Part shown: one piece after another, positions 16,499 to 23,311 of the stretch
Layout of the letters: every line of letters starts with the position of its first letter
How positions within the stretch are numbered: the stretch's first letter is position 1
DNA from: Candidatus Aerophobota bacterium
GTDB lineage: Bacteria; Aerophobota; Aerophobia; Aerophobales; B3-G15
NCBI GenBank assembly: GCA_021162265.1
Contig: JAGGZA010000129.1
Coordinates: 1-23,311, forward strand
Length of the DNA: 23,311 nucleotides
Direction of reading: 5' to 3'
Position numbers and translations under genes: made by a program
The notes under the pieces: generated by a model
What the model saw: the letters and a program-made list of their open reading frames with translations, nothing else
Told to the model about the DNA's origin: nothing
The model's database searches: none

Positions 16499-18840
16499 GA
16501 TCATACCTCTATCTTTTTCTGGTATTAATTTTACTATTTACGTCCTGTATCAGCCTTGCTCAGGAAAACAATAAAAAAACCTTAACAAAACTTCCAACAA
16601 TCGTAGTAAAGGGAGAAGATAGGTCTTACCTGCAGATTATAAGACCAACACAGATATACTATATGCCTTACAGAGGAGAAAAAAGAAAAGGTGAGATTTC
16701 CTGGGTAATCCAGTTGCCACCGCGGGGAACCTTTAAAATAAAGCTTCCTTCTTTTCCTTCTTTTCCATCTTTTCCAGCAAGGATGAAACTCACTATTCCA
16801 CCTCAAATGATAACAAAGGTACCCCCTGTATCACTTTTCCCGGTTTCTCTTTCTAAAAGTTATCTTGGTAAAGAAAAAATAGCCTTCTTCTGGAAAAAAG
16901 TGAAGGAGGGACCTCCCGGACGAGAAAAGATTGAAAAAAAAGAATTAATTCATCCTCCTCTCCAGGTAAGTCTTGTTCGTAAGGAATCATTTTTTCCTCA
17001 GGTTCGCCCTTACCTTCCCCCGCCACCCACAAAGATAACTAAAAGAGAGAAAATAAGAAAAATAAAGGCTTTTAACCTTCCTTTCTTCACGCTCTCTGGT
17101 CCATATATAAAGGAAGGGAAGATATTCATATCTCTTAAGAGGGGAATAAGAGAAAAAATAACCTTATCAAGAAAGTTTCCGGAGAGAAAAGCAGTCTTTG
17201 CCTATCATCCCCCGGTAAAATTTCCCGCAAAACCTGTTGCTCTTATCCCTTCGCCTGAGGTATCCTTAAAATCATTACCTCCTCGCCCTTATTACCATAA
17301 AAGAGAAATGCCACCCCAATTTCTTAAAGAATTATCACTTCGGGGAAGCTACATTAAAGCTTACATAAAAGAGGCAAAAGAGAAAAGAACGTCTCTATCA
17401 ATAAAAGTTGCTGAAATTTCCGGGGCACCAGAGGAAAAGAAAAGACTTATCCAGCCTCCTCTAACAGCACCTCCTGTTGAAAGAGTTTACTTCCCTGAAA
17501 AAATTAAAAACCCTAAACACTACATCTTACTTCTCTCACTTGGAGTGGATGATAATAGCGGCTTTAATTATGGATTAACTTATGGAGGAGAAAAGGAAAC
17601 GGGAAGATACCTTTTGACCTTAAAGAGAGATTCCTCTCCCAAGTATGCAATTTACCAGGGAACAGGCGAAACTCTATCTAAGGGAAAAGACTTTATTAAG
17701 GGGGAAATTGGATGGGGTAAGTTTAAAGAAAACGAAGCAAAAGTGTCTGTTCGGGGAAGTCAAAATACGCTCGGGCTACCTAATGCAAAAGAAAGGAAAG
17801 ATACATCTATTTACCTTTCAGGAAAAGCAAATATCTTTAAGAGGTGGAAAATAAATATATGGGGAGAGAAATCAACAAGAGAGGATAAAAATACCATCGA
17901 GAAAAAATATGACGATTTTAACTATGGAATTAGTCTTGCCATGCAACCTCAAAATTCATCCTTTTTGATAGAGGGTGAAATCAACTGGGACAACCTGGCA
18001 CAAACAAGCCCCTTTGAAAAAAGCAAAAATAAATACCAGGCGCTCCTGCAAATAAAATCCCTGCATCCTTTTTATCTTAACAAAACTCTCCTGCTGGAAC
18101 CTGCAAGAATAGGAGTAAGAGGCATATCGGACAGGGAAGCCCAGATTGTAGGGGCTTTAAAGCTCCGCTGGTATGAGAAAAGTACCTGGGATATATCGCT
18201 TGGTGTGACCAAAGACTTCCACTTTCCCACGTTTTCCAAAACATATATCTGCCAGGACTTCTCTCTTGTAAATTTAGATCTTGAGCCTGTAAATATAGCA
18301 AGGTATACTTTAAAAACAAGCTACTCTAAACCAGAGTCAATTGACGCATCACTTGAAGTTTTCAGCCAGCAGGGAAGCGATATCGTATGGGTTTATTCCC
18401 CGGAACCCGGACTCAGCCCACAAACTGTCAGTCTCTCCCGTCAGGGTGTTACTATAAAGGGTAGATGGTATATCACCCCTTCGGTATCCCTTGAACCATC
18501 CTATACCTGGCAAACTATAACTAACCAGCAAAACCCTGGTAAAGTAATCCCTCACGAGCCTGAAAGTCATCTTCAACTTGTTTTAACTATAAATCTTCTA
18601 AAAAGAAAGGAGGATACCTTATCCTTCCAGGCAAAAGGAGAATGGCTGGATAAATTATACTACAACTTTGACCCTGGGAGCTTGCTTGAACCTGCTTCTG
18701 TTGCTCAGCTAAAGCTTACCTACAAGAGAAGAGACTGGGAAGCGTTTATTAGGGTAGAAAGTAAAAATTATCTTCTATCCAAAAATTACAAACTTTCAAA
18801 AAGCAGATTGGATTTTGGTGTAAGTCTTAAGCTATTTTAA
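16495..18840 (+). CDS. Putative outer-membrane beta-barrel with TonB-box-like N-terminus and proline-rich linker
   Basis: I do not recognise the family. The 781 residues begin with a hydrophobic signal (1-22; SLA|Q cleavage, with LFTSC at 14-18 as a weaker lipobox alternative). Residues 33-42, LPTIVVKGED, look like the TonB box found after the signal of TonB-dependent receptors, yet no plug domain follows. Residues ~47-345 are low-complexity and rich in Pro, Lys and aromatic residues (PSFPSFPSFP, YLPPPPTK). From ~343 to the end, alternating amphipathic strands of roughly 10 residues with YG/GY turns suggest a barrel, closing with DFGVSLKLF and a terminal Phe. Translational coupling to the TPR gene (ATGA overlap) implies a joint role. 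Transporter, export pore or glycan-associated channel are all possible. Confidence 0.65.
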   Translation: MRSYLYLFLVLILLFTSCISLAQENNKKTLTKLPTIVVKGEDRSYLQIIRPTQIYYMPYRGEKRKGEISWVIQLPPRGTFKIKLPSFPSFPSFPARMKLTIPPQMITKVPPVSLFPVSLSKSYLGKEKIAFFWKKVKEGPPGREKIEKKELIHPPLQVSLVRKESFFPQVRPYLPPPPTKITKREKIRKIKAFNLPFFTLSGPYIKEGKIFISLKRGIREKITLSRKFPERKAVFAYHPPVKFPAKPVALIPSPEVSLKSLPPRPYYHKREMPPQFLKELSLRGSYIKAYIKEAKEKRTSLSIKVAEISGAPEEKKRLIQPPLTAPPVERVYFPEKIKNPKHYILLLSLGVDDNSGFNYGLTYGGEKETGRYLLTLKRDSSPKYAIYQGTGETLSKGKDFIKGEIGWGKFKENEAKVSVRGSQNTLGLPNAKERKDTSIYLSGKANIFKRWKINIWGEKSTREDKNTIEKKYDDFNYGISLAMQPQNSSFLIEGEINWDNLAQTSPFEKSKNKYQALLQIKSLHPFYLNKTLLLEPARIGVRGISDREAQIVGALKLRWYEKSTWDISLGVTKDFHFPTFSKTYICQDFSLVNLDLEPVNIARYTLKTSYSKPESIDASLEVFSQQGSDIVWVYSPEPGLSPQTVSLSRQGVTIKGRWYITPSVSLEPSYTWQTITNQQNPGKVIPHEPESHLQLVLTINLLKRKEDTLSFQAKGEWLDKLYYNFDPGSLLEPASVAQLKLTYKRRDWEAFIRVESKNYLLSKNYKLSKSRLDFGVSLKLF
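16747..16773 (+). repeat. 9-nt tandem repeat (three copies)
   Basis: CCTTCTTTT is repeated three times in frame (one mismatch in the third copy), encoding Pro-Ser-Phe three times at residues 85-93 of the barrel protein. Copy-number change would keep the reading frame. Confidence 0.8.
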
Positions 18841-19562
18841 TTTAATTTCTGCAAAATAGCTGTTAAATAACCAAGAGGAGTGTTTATCTGGATATAAAGG
18901 GGAAGATGCCGCTTATCCTGGGAAAACCACACACTTATTCCATTTTTTACACCTTTTTGCTCACATACAAAAGCAGGAAAAACACCAAGATAAGTGTAAG
19001 CTTTATCTTCCCTTGACACTTCAAACTTTATATCTTTAAAACTACCGGGAGTGTCAAGTAAAAGTACCTCAAACTTCTTTCCTATTTTTAAATTTTGAGC
19101 TCTTATCCAGTAAACAAGACTAAGTATATCAAGTGGAGGAGAAGAAAGCTCTCTTACCCATTTTTTATCTCTCACCTTATCCCAGATAAAAGCCCTTATC
19201 TTATCTTTATCTTTCCTGATCTTAACCTCCATCTTTTCCTTGCGAGAATTTTCTTTAATACTAATTCTCACAAGCTGAGGATAGAGAGTTTCTGTGTCAA
19301 CATAGCTTTCAACCTCATCCTTAAGCTGAAAAAAAACAGATACAATACCAGAGCTCTCAACCTTTGAGGTAAGAAAATACAGAGAACCTTCCTTTTTCTT
19401 AATGGTTTCTTCTACTTTTAAAACTTGATTCCCTGCAGGAATTCCAATTAACTTGATGGTGTAAAGAAGCGTTTCTCCTTCGGAAAAAGGAAAAGAAAAG
19501 CAGGGAGAAATCCCTGTAAAAAATACCAGAATGAAAATACCTGCCACTATTTTTCTTATCAT
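18837..19562 (-). CDS. DUF3108-family exported protein
   Basis: A 241-residue protein with a signal peptide (MIRKIVAGIFILVFF, cleavage near CFS|F). The mature part starts SEGETLLYTIKLIGIPAGNQ, the opening pattern of DUF3108 (GE.L.Y.I...GI.AG), and ends with the family's FSQDKRHLPLYIQ and a short aliphatic strand. These proteins are periplasmic or outer-membrane-associated and of unknown function. It is convergent with the barrel gene, the stops overlapping by four bases, and divergent from the hydrogenase operon. No Shine-Dalgarno sequence lies close to the ATG; AAGGA is ~25 nt upstream, inside the predicted promoter, so the message may be nearly leaderless. A downstream GTG would remove the charged signal-peptide N-region and is unlikely. 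Confidence 0.75.
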   Translation of the reverse strand: MIRKIVAGIFILVFFTGISPCFSFPFSEGETLLYTIKLIGIPAGNQVLKVEETIKKKEGSLYFLTSKVESSGIVSVFFQLKDEVESYVDTETLYPQLVRISIKENSRKEKMEVKIRKDKDKIRAFIWDKVRDKKWVRELSSPPLDILSLVYWIRAQNLKIGKKFEVLLLDTPGSFKDIKFEVSREDKAYTYLGVFPAFVCEQKGVKNGISVWFSQDKRHLPLYIQINTPLGYLTAILQKLN

Positions 19563-19571
19563 AGTTAAAAT

Positions 19572-19599
19572 AAAATAGCAGATTATTCCTTGCTGTCAA
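19572..19599 (-). promoter_or_regulatory. Promoter for the DUF3108 gene
   Basis: On the minus strand TTGACA (19599-19594) is followed after 16 nt by TATTTT (19577-19572), preceded by TGC as an extended -10. The predicted start falls 3-4 nt before the ATG at 19562. Confidence 0.45.
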
Positions 19600-19644
19600 A
19601 AATCCTCCATAAAAGCCTGTACTCTGCTTCCAAACCAGTTCTAT

Positions 19645-19673
19645 TTGACAAATATACAACACTCTGGTATATT
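19645..19673 (+). promoter_or_regulatory. Promoter for the hydrogenase-metVF operon
   Basis: TTGACA at 19645-19650 and TATATT at 19668-19673 are 17 nt apart; TGG just before the -10 makes an extended -10. This is the strongest promoter in the window by match. Transcription would start near 19680, and AGGAGG at 19695-19700 serves the ATG at 19706. Confidence 0.7.
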
Positions 19674-19674
19674 A

Positions 19675-19692
19675 TTTAACCATATTGTTAAA
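19675..19692. promoter_or_regulatory. Inverted repeat over the hydrogenase operon start site (possible operator)
   Basis: TTTAAC and GTTAAA flank six bases (CATATT), centred a few bases past the predicted transcription start. The position suits a repressor. The half-site TTGTTAA at 19685-19691 resembles half of a Rex (NADH-sensing) site, but the arms face the wrong way for a full Rex operator. Confidence 0.3.
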
Positions 19693-19705
19693 ATAGGAGG
19701 GAACA

Positions 19706-20581
19706 ATGCAGGTTAAAGAGCAGGCAGTAATCTGGTTACAGGGAGCAGGATGTAGTGGTTGCTCTATATCTCTTATGAACTCTGTAAGTCCTACTATACG
19801 GAACCTGCTTTTAGATGAAATAGTTCCCGGAAAACATCTTAATCTTGTATTTCACCCCACTCTGATGGCAGCAAGTGGCGAGATATCTATAGAGGTTATG
19901 CTAAGTAAAAGCAGAGAAAAGGATTACCTTCTTGTAGTAGAGGGAGCTATTCCCACAGCCAGGGATGGAATATTTGCCACTGTTGGAGAGGAAGAGGGTG
20001 TACCTGTAACATTTTATTCTCGTTTTAAACAGCTCTCAGAGAATGCTCTTGCAGTTGTAGCCCTGGGTACCTGCGCCGCCTTTGGAGGCATTCCTGGCGG
20101 AGAACCAAACCCTACAGGGGTGAAACCAGCAATGGAAGTGCTTAAAGAGGAAAATATAAATGTCCCCTGTATAAATCTTCCCGGGTGTCCACCTCATCCT
20201 GACTGGTTTGTGGGAACAATAGCCTATATTATCCTTAACGGTCTTCCTGCTCAGGAAAAATTAGATGAGCTTAAAAGACCCAAATTTATTTACGGTAGTT
20301 TAATTCATGAAAATTGTCCTCGCAGACCTTACTTTGATGAGGGTAAGTTCGCTAAAAATTTTGGTGAAGAAGGATGCTTATACGAACTGGGATGCAAAGG
20401 TCCTTTCACCTACTCGGATTGTCCTGTCCGCCACTGGAATGGAGGAGTAAACTGGGTTATAGGAGCAGGATCACCCTGCCTTGGGTGTGTAGAGCCTATC
20501 TTCCCTGACATCTCAGGACCTTTCTACAAAAAGATATCCTCCTGGGATAAGCTTAAACTGCAGGTTAAAAAGGAGAGATAA
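19706..20581 (+). CDS. [NiFe]-hydrogenase small subunit, no Tat signal
   Basis: The electron-transfer subunit of a [NiFe] hydrogenase, 291 residues. Ligands for three Fe-S clusters are all present: proximal C16 and C19 (GCSGC), C123 (GTC) and C161 (GCPPHP); distal H201, C204, C224, C230; medial C239, C258, C261. The C-terminal half (ENCPRRPYFDEG, GCLYELGCKGP, PCLGCVEP) matches respiratory group 1-like enzymes. However, the protein starts directly at the first strand (QAVIWLQGAGC), with no twin-arginine leader and no C-terminal membrane helix, so it should be cytoplasmic and soluble. AGGAGG and a strong promoter fix the start. One base separates it from the large-subunit gene, and metV-metF follow, so its distal cluster probably hands electrons to MetV rather than to a quinone-linked cytochrome. 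Confidence 0.93.
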   Translation: MQVKEQAVIWLQGAGCSGCSISLMNSVSPTIRNLLLDEIVPGKHLNLVFHPTLMAASGEISIEVMLSKSREKDYLLVVEGAIPTARDGIFATVGEEEGVPVTFYSRFKQLSENALAVVALGTCAAFGGIPGGEPNPTGVKPAMEVLKEENINVPCINLPGCPPHPDWFVGTIAYIILNGLPAQEKLDELKRPKFIYGSLIHENCPRRPYFDEGKFAKNFGEEGCLYELGCKGPFTYSDCPVRHWNGGVNWVIGAGSPCLGCVEPIFPDISGPFYKKISSWDKLKLQVKKER

Positions 20582-20582
20582 T

Positions 20583-22142
20583 ATGGAAAAAATTGTAATA
20601 GATCCCATAACCAGGATTGAAGGTCATCTTAAGGTTGAGGTAATTGTAGATGATGGTCAGGTGAAGGATGCACGTGTAGGTGGAACTCTCTTTAGAGGCT
20701 GGGAAATAATACTAAAAGGAAGGGACCCTCGAGATGCATCTCAAATCACCCAGCGAGTCTGCGGGGTATGTCCTGCCTCTCATGCCAATGCTTCTGTTTT
20801 CGCCCTTGATAACGCTTTTGGACTCGAGAACTCCATACCTGACAATGCCAGGATTATCAGAAACCTCATATTAGGAGCTAATTTCCTTCAATCCCACATT
20901 CTCCATTTTTATCATCTTGCTTCGCTTGATTTCTTTGACGTTGCAGTTTTATCTGAGTATGAAGGAAACAACCCGGATCTTATTTCTTTAAAAAAATTTC
21001 TCGGGAGAGAAGAGCTTTCTCCCTTTGTCCCGAGATACGAAGGAGACTACAGACTTGACCGCAAGAAAAATATAGAATTTGCTGCTCATTATATTAAAGC
21101 TCTTGAGATAAGAAGAAAGTGCCATGAGATGCTTGCTATATTTGGAGGAAAGATGCCTCATAACGTTGCAACGATTGCAGGGGGAGTTACAGAAAAGCCA
21201 ACTTCGGACAAAATAGTCTCCTTTCTCTGGAGACTAAACGAAATAAGAGATTTTATAAACAACTTCTATCTTCCAGATACCTTATCTCTTGCTAAACCAT
21301 ACCAGGATCACCTTTATACAGGCTCCTCCTACAATAATTTTCTCTGCTATGGCGCCTTTGACCTTGACTCTGAAGAAATTAATCAGACAAAGAGAAACCG
21401 GCTTTTCATCCAGGGATTGGTAACCAATGATTCAAACTATCATCCACTTAATGTTGAGAACATAGCAGAAAATGTTAAATATAGCTGGTATTCTCAGGAT
21501 ACTTCAAAACTACATCCCTCACAGGGAAAAACTATACCAGATGAAAAAAAAGAAAAAGCTTATTCGTGGTTAAAAGCTCCTCGATATGAAGGAATTCCCT
21601 GCGAGGTAGGACCTGCAGCAAGAATGATAGTTGGCTATTACGGAGGGAAAAATAAAGTTAAAGAAGCTGTTGAGAGTGTTCTTTCTGAAATAGGAGAAAA
21701 ACCATTTACACTTTCCTCAACCATTGGTAGACATATTGCAAGAGCACTTGATGCCAAAATTGTTGCCGACAGTATGGCTGAATGGGTCCTTGAATTAAAG
21801 GCTGATGAACCAGTCTATACTCCTTACTCCCTTCCTGATGAAGCAGAAGGAATGGGAATTACAGAAGCTCCCAGGGGAGCACTGCTGCACTGGATAAAGG
21901 TAAAGGATAAGCTAATAGATAACTATCAACTGGTGGTCCCTACAACCTGGAATGCCTCGCCAAGAGACGATTCAGAACAACCGGGTCCTATGGAAAAAGC
22001 ACTTCTGGGATTAAAGGTAAAAGACTCTGAGAATCCCTTTGAAGTTGTAAGGTGTGTCCGTTCTTTTGACCCCTGTCTTGCCTGTGCAGTTCACCTTATA
22101 AATGCCAGAGGAAAGAATCTGGCAGAATTTCTGGTGAGCTAA
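20583..22142 (+). CDS. [NiFe]-hydrogenase large (catalytic) subunit
   Basis: It carries the Ni-Fe active site that splits or forms H2. The N-terminal motif is RIEGH (11-15, E13 as proton relay) with RVCGVCPASH (C60, C63, H67); the C-terminal motif is DPCLACAVH with C498 and C501. Supporting blocks are TLFRGWEIILKGRDPRDA (35-52), EAPRGALLHW and TTWNASPRD. Maturation by a HybD/HyaD-type endopeptidase is expected to cut after H504, releasing 15 residues (505-519). The blocks fit the group 1 type, though 519 residues is short for that group. AAGGAGAG at the end of the preceding gene is its ribosome-binding site, giving coupled translation. No maturation gene is in the window. Confidence 0.94.
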   Translation: MEKIVIDPITRIEGHLKVEVIVDDGQVKDARVGGTLFRGWEIILKGRDPRDASQITQRVCGVCPASHANASVFALDNAFGLENSIPDNARIIRNLILGANFLQSHILHFYHLASLDFFDVAVLSEYEGNNPDLISLKKFLGREELSPFVPRYEGDYRLDRKKNIEFAAHYIKALEIRRKCHEMLAIFGGKMPHNVATIAGGVTEKPTSDKIVSFLWRLNEIRDFINNFYLPDTLSLAKPYQDHLYTGSSYNNFLCYGAFDLDSEEINQTKRNRLFIQGLVTNDSNYHPLNVENIAENVKYSWYSQDTSKLHPSQGKTIPDEKKEKAYSWLKAPRYEGIPCEVGPAARMIVGYYGGKNKVKEAVESVLSEIGEKPFTLSSTIGRHIARALDAKIVADSMAEWVLELKADEPVYTPYSLPDEAEGMGITEAPRGALLHWIKVKDKLIDNYQLVVPTTWNASPRDDSEQPGPMEKALLGLKVKDSENPFEVVRCVRSFDPCLACAVHLINARGKNLAEFLVS

Positions 22143-22152
22143 ATTTAAAAAG

Positions 22153-22164
22153 TAAAAGCTTTTA
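22153..22164. repeat. 12-bp palindrome ahead of metV
   Basis: TAAAAGCTTTTA lies in the 34-nt gap between the hydrogenase large subunit and metV, just before GGGAGG (22166-22171). With no loop it is a poor RNA hairpin, and it may be chance in AT-rich DNA. A role in protein binding or in setting metV expression is possible. Confidence 0.25.
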
Positions 22165-22176
22165 AGGGAGGAAGTT

Positions 22177-22869
22177 ATGTTAGTCTCCGAAAGAAAACCC
22201 TGGGATGAGATATTAAACTCTCTGGCTCAAGATAAGAACATATTTATTATAGCCTGCGGAGGATGCTCTGAAGCCTGTCAAACAGGGGGAGAAAAAGGAA
22301 TGCAGGAAATAAAGGAAAAGCTGGAAGAGGCAGGAAAGAAAGTAGTAGGCTCTTTCCTGGTTGATTTTGCCTGCAATAAGGTACTTATAGCATTTAAATT
22401 AAGAAGGTATATCAACGATATTTATAAAGCGGATTCAATCCTGGCAACTTCCTGTGGAATTGGAGTTCAAGCAATTGCCAGTATGATTGATTTACCTGTA
22501 CATCCAGCAGATAACACTATCTACATGGGAGGGTTTTCCGGTGTCTGGACAGGAGAGGAAAGATGTCTTCAGTGTGGGGACTGTAAACTGGACATAACAG
22601 GTGGTATATGTCCTTACGCTAACTGTCCAAAAAACCTCTTAAATGGAGCATGCGGCGGATCGGACAGAGGTAAATGTGAAGTTGATCCCGAGAAAGATTG
22701 TGCCTGGGCAAAAATCTACGAAAGATTGAAGGAAACAGGTAAACTGGAAAATTTAAAAAGAATTAATCCTCCCCATAACTGGAACTTGATGCAACCTCCA
22801 GCAAGCAGAAAAAAAAGTATTTTCTGGGCTTTAGAATTTGAAGAAGAAGAAAAAGAGGTAGTAAAATGA
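22177..22869 (+). CDS. metV: MetV, iron-sulfur subunit of MetVF-type methylene-tetrahydrofolate reductase
   Basis: MetV is the Fe-S partner of MetF in anaerobes and feeds electrons to its flavin. The 230 residues carry 13 cysteines. An N-terminal zinc/Fe-S-type domain has CGGCSEAC (27-34), C66 and C93. The C-terminal hallmark runs CLQCGDC (130-136), GGICPYANCPK (142-152), LLNGACGG (154-161), GKCEV (166-169) and CAWAKIYERLK (175-185), the MTHFR C-terminal family pattern. It is preceded by a strong GGGAGG site, and its stop overlaps metF by ATGA. In Acetobacterium and Moorella the same pair joins RnfC-like or Hdr/MvhD electron donors; here the genes directly upstream encode a complete hydrogenase core instead. 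Confidence 0.9.
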   Translation: MLVSERKPWDEILNSLAQDKNIFIIACGGCSEACQTGGEKGMQEIKEKLEEAGKKVVGSFLVDFACNKVLIAFKLRRYINDIYKADSILATSCGIGVQAIASMIDLPVHPADNTIYMGGFSGVWTGEERCLQCGDCKLDITGGICPYANCPKNLLNGACGGSDRGKCEVDPEKDCAWAKIYERLKETGKLENLKRINPPHNWNLMQPPASRKKSIFWALEFEEEEKEVVK

Positions 22870-23311
22870 AACTCACTGAACTTTTTAACAAAGGAAAATT
22901 CGTCGTCACATCAGAAATTGGTCCTCCCAAGGGGACAAACATAGAACCTGTTTTAAAAGAAGTGGAGGAAGAGCTAAAAGGAAAGGTAGATGCTATAAAT
23001 GTTACAGATCTTCAAAGCTCGGTAATGAGGCTCGGTTCTCTTGCTGTATGCAGACTGCTGAAAGAAAGGGAAATTGAGCCTGTTTTTCAGATAACCTGCA
23101 GAGATAGAAATAGACTGGCTCTTCAGTCAGACATCCTTTCAGCCTATGTCTTAGGAATAGAAAATGTTTTATGTCTCACAGGTGATCATAATACCTTAGG
23201 AGATGACCCTCATTCAAAGCCTGTTTTTGACCTTGATTCGGTGAACTTATTAAGAGCCGCCAGAGGTCTTATCGAGGGAAAAGATATGGTGGGTAACCAG
23301 TTAGATGGTTC
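22866..23311 (+). CDS. metF: Methylenetetrahydrofolate reductase (3' end cut)
   Basis: The FAD-containing subunit reducing 5,10-methylene- to 5-methyl-tetrahydrofolate in the methyl branch of the Wood-Ljungdahl pathway and in methionine supply. About 148 codons are visible before the window ends. The start MKLTELFNKGKFVVTSEIGPPKG has the catalytic Glu at E17; INVTDLQ, QITCRDRNR and LCLTGDH are the expected folate/FAD-site blocks on the TIM barrel. It overlaps metV by 4 nt. The missing half should include the rest of the barrel. Genes beyond it are unknown and would show whether other electron carriers belong to the operon. Confidence 0.93.
   Translation, partial: MKLTELFNKGKFVVTSEIGPPKGTNIEPVLKEVEEELKGKVDAINVTDLQSSVMRLGSLAVCRLLKEREIEPVFQITCRDRNRLALQSDILSAYVLGIENVLCLTGDHNTLGDDPHSKPVFDLDSVNLLRAARGLIEGKDMVGNQLDG

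Noticed and set aside
19675..19692. Rex operator upstream of the hydrogenase genes
   Set aside because: One TTGTTAA half-site is present, but the arms of the inverted repeat face the opposite way from a Rex site.

Overview
The window is AT-rich and densely coded bacterial DNA: 17 protein genes, of which the first (5' end) and last (3' end) are cut by the window edges. No gene-free stretch exceeds about 190 bases. I see no rRNA, tRNA, CRISPR array, insertion sequence or phage gene. The organism looks like a deep-branching, anaerobic, two-membrane bacterium. The order pepQ-efp-accB-accC-asp23-amaP is typical of Firmicutes-type genomes, yet two proteins end in outer-membrane beta-barrels with a C-terminal Phe, and a hydrogenase lies next to metV-metF of the Wood-Ljungdahl methyl branch. 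An uncultivated diderm lineage with acetogenic-type carbon metabolism would fit (for example an Aerophobota- or Atribacterota-like group). That placement is inference only.

Layout. (1) 2-1755: leuC-leuD, the two subunits of a 3-isopropylmalate dehydratase/homoaconitase-family enzyme, running in from the left. (2) 1838-10080: one long plus-strand unit behind a TTGACA promoter: manC, pepQ, efp, accB, accC, an Asp23-family gene, amaP, and a large outer-membrane protein that joins a gluzincin-type peptidase domain, a TolB-like beta-propeller and an Omp85-type barrel. (3) 10077-13529, minus strand: dnaE, whose stop codon overlaps that of the outer-membrane gene. (4) 13715-18840, plus: a TPR-repeat periplasmic protein overlapping a proline-rich outer-membrane barrel protein with a TonB-box-like N-terminus. 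(5) 18837-19562, minus: a DUF3108-family exported protein, again with overlapping stops. (6) 19706 to the right edge, plus: [NiFe]-hydrogenase small and large subunits, metV and the start of metF.

The most interesting unit is the last. A hydrogenase that resembles the respiratory group 1 type, but has no Tat export signal, shares a promoter and near-overlapping gene junctions with both subunits of a MetVF-type methylene-tetrahydrofolate reductase. The simplest reading is a cytoplasmic complex that passes electrons from H2 through the Fe-S clusters of the small subunit and MetV to the flavin of MetF, without the Rnf- or Hdr-type partners known from model acetogens. Whether such partners lie beyond the right edge cannot be seen.

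All five promoter-bearing gaps contain an exact TTGACA box with a reasonable -10 at 16-17 nt, so the transcription units above can be drawn with fair confidence. The envelope genes (manC, the peptidase/propeller/barrel protein, the TPR and barrel pair, the DUF3108 protein) form a second theme beside housekeeping and one-carbon metabolism.
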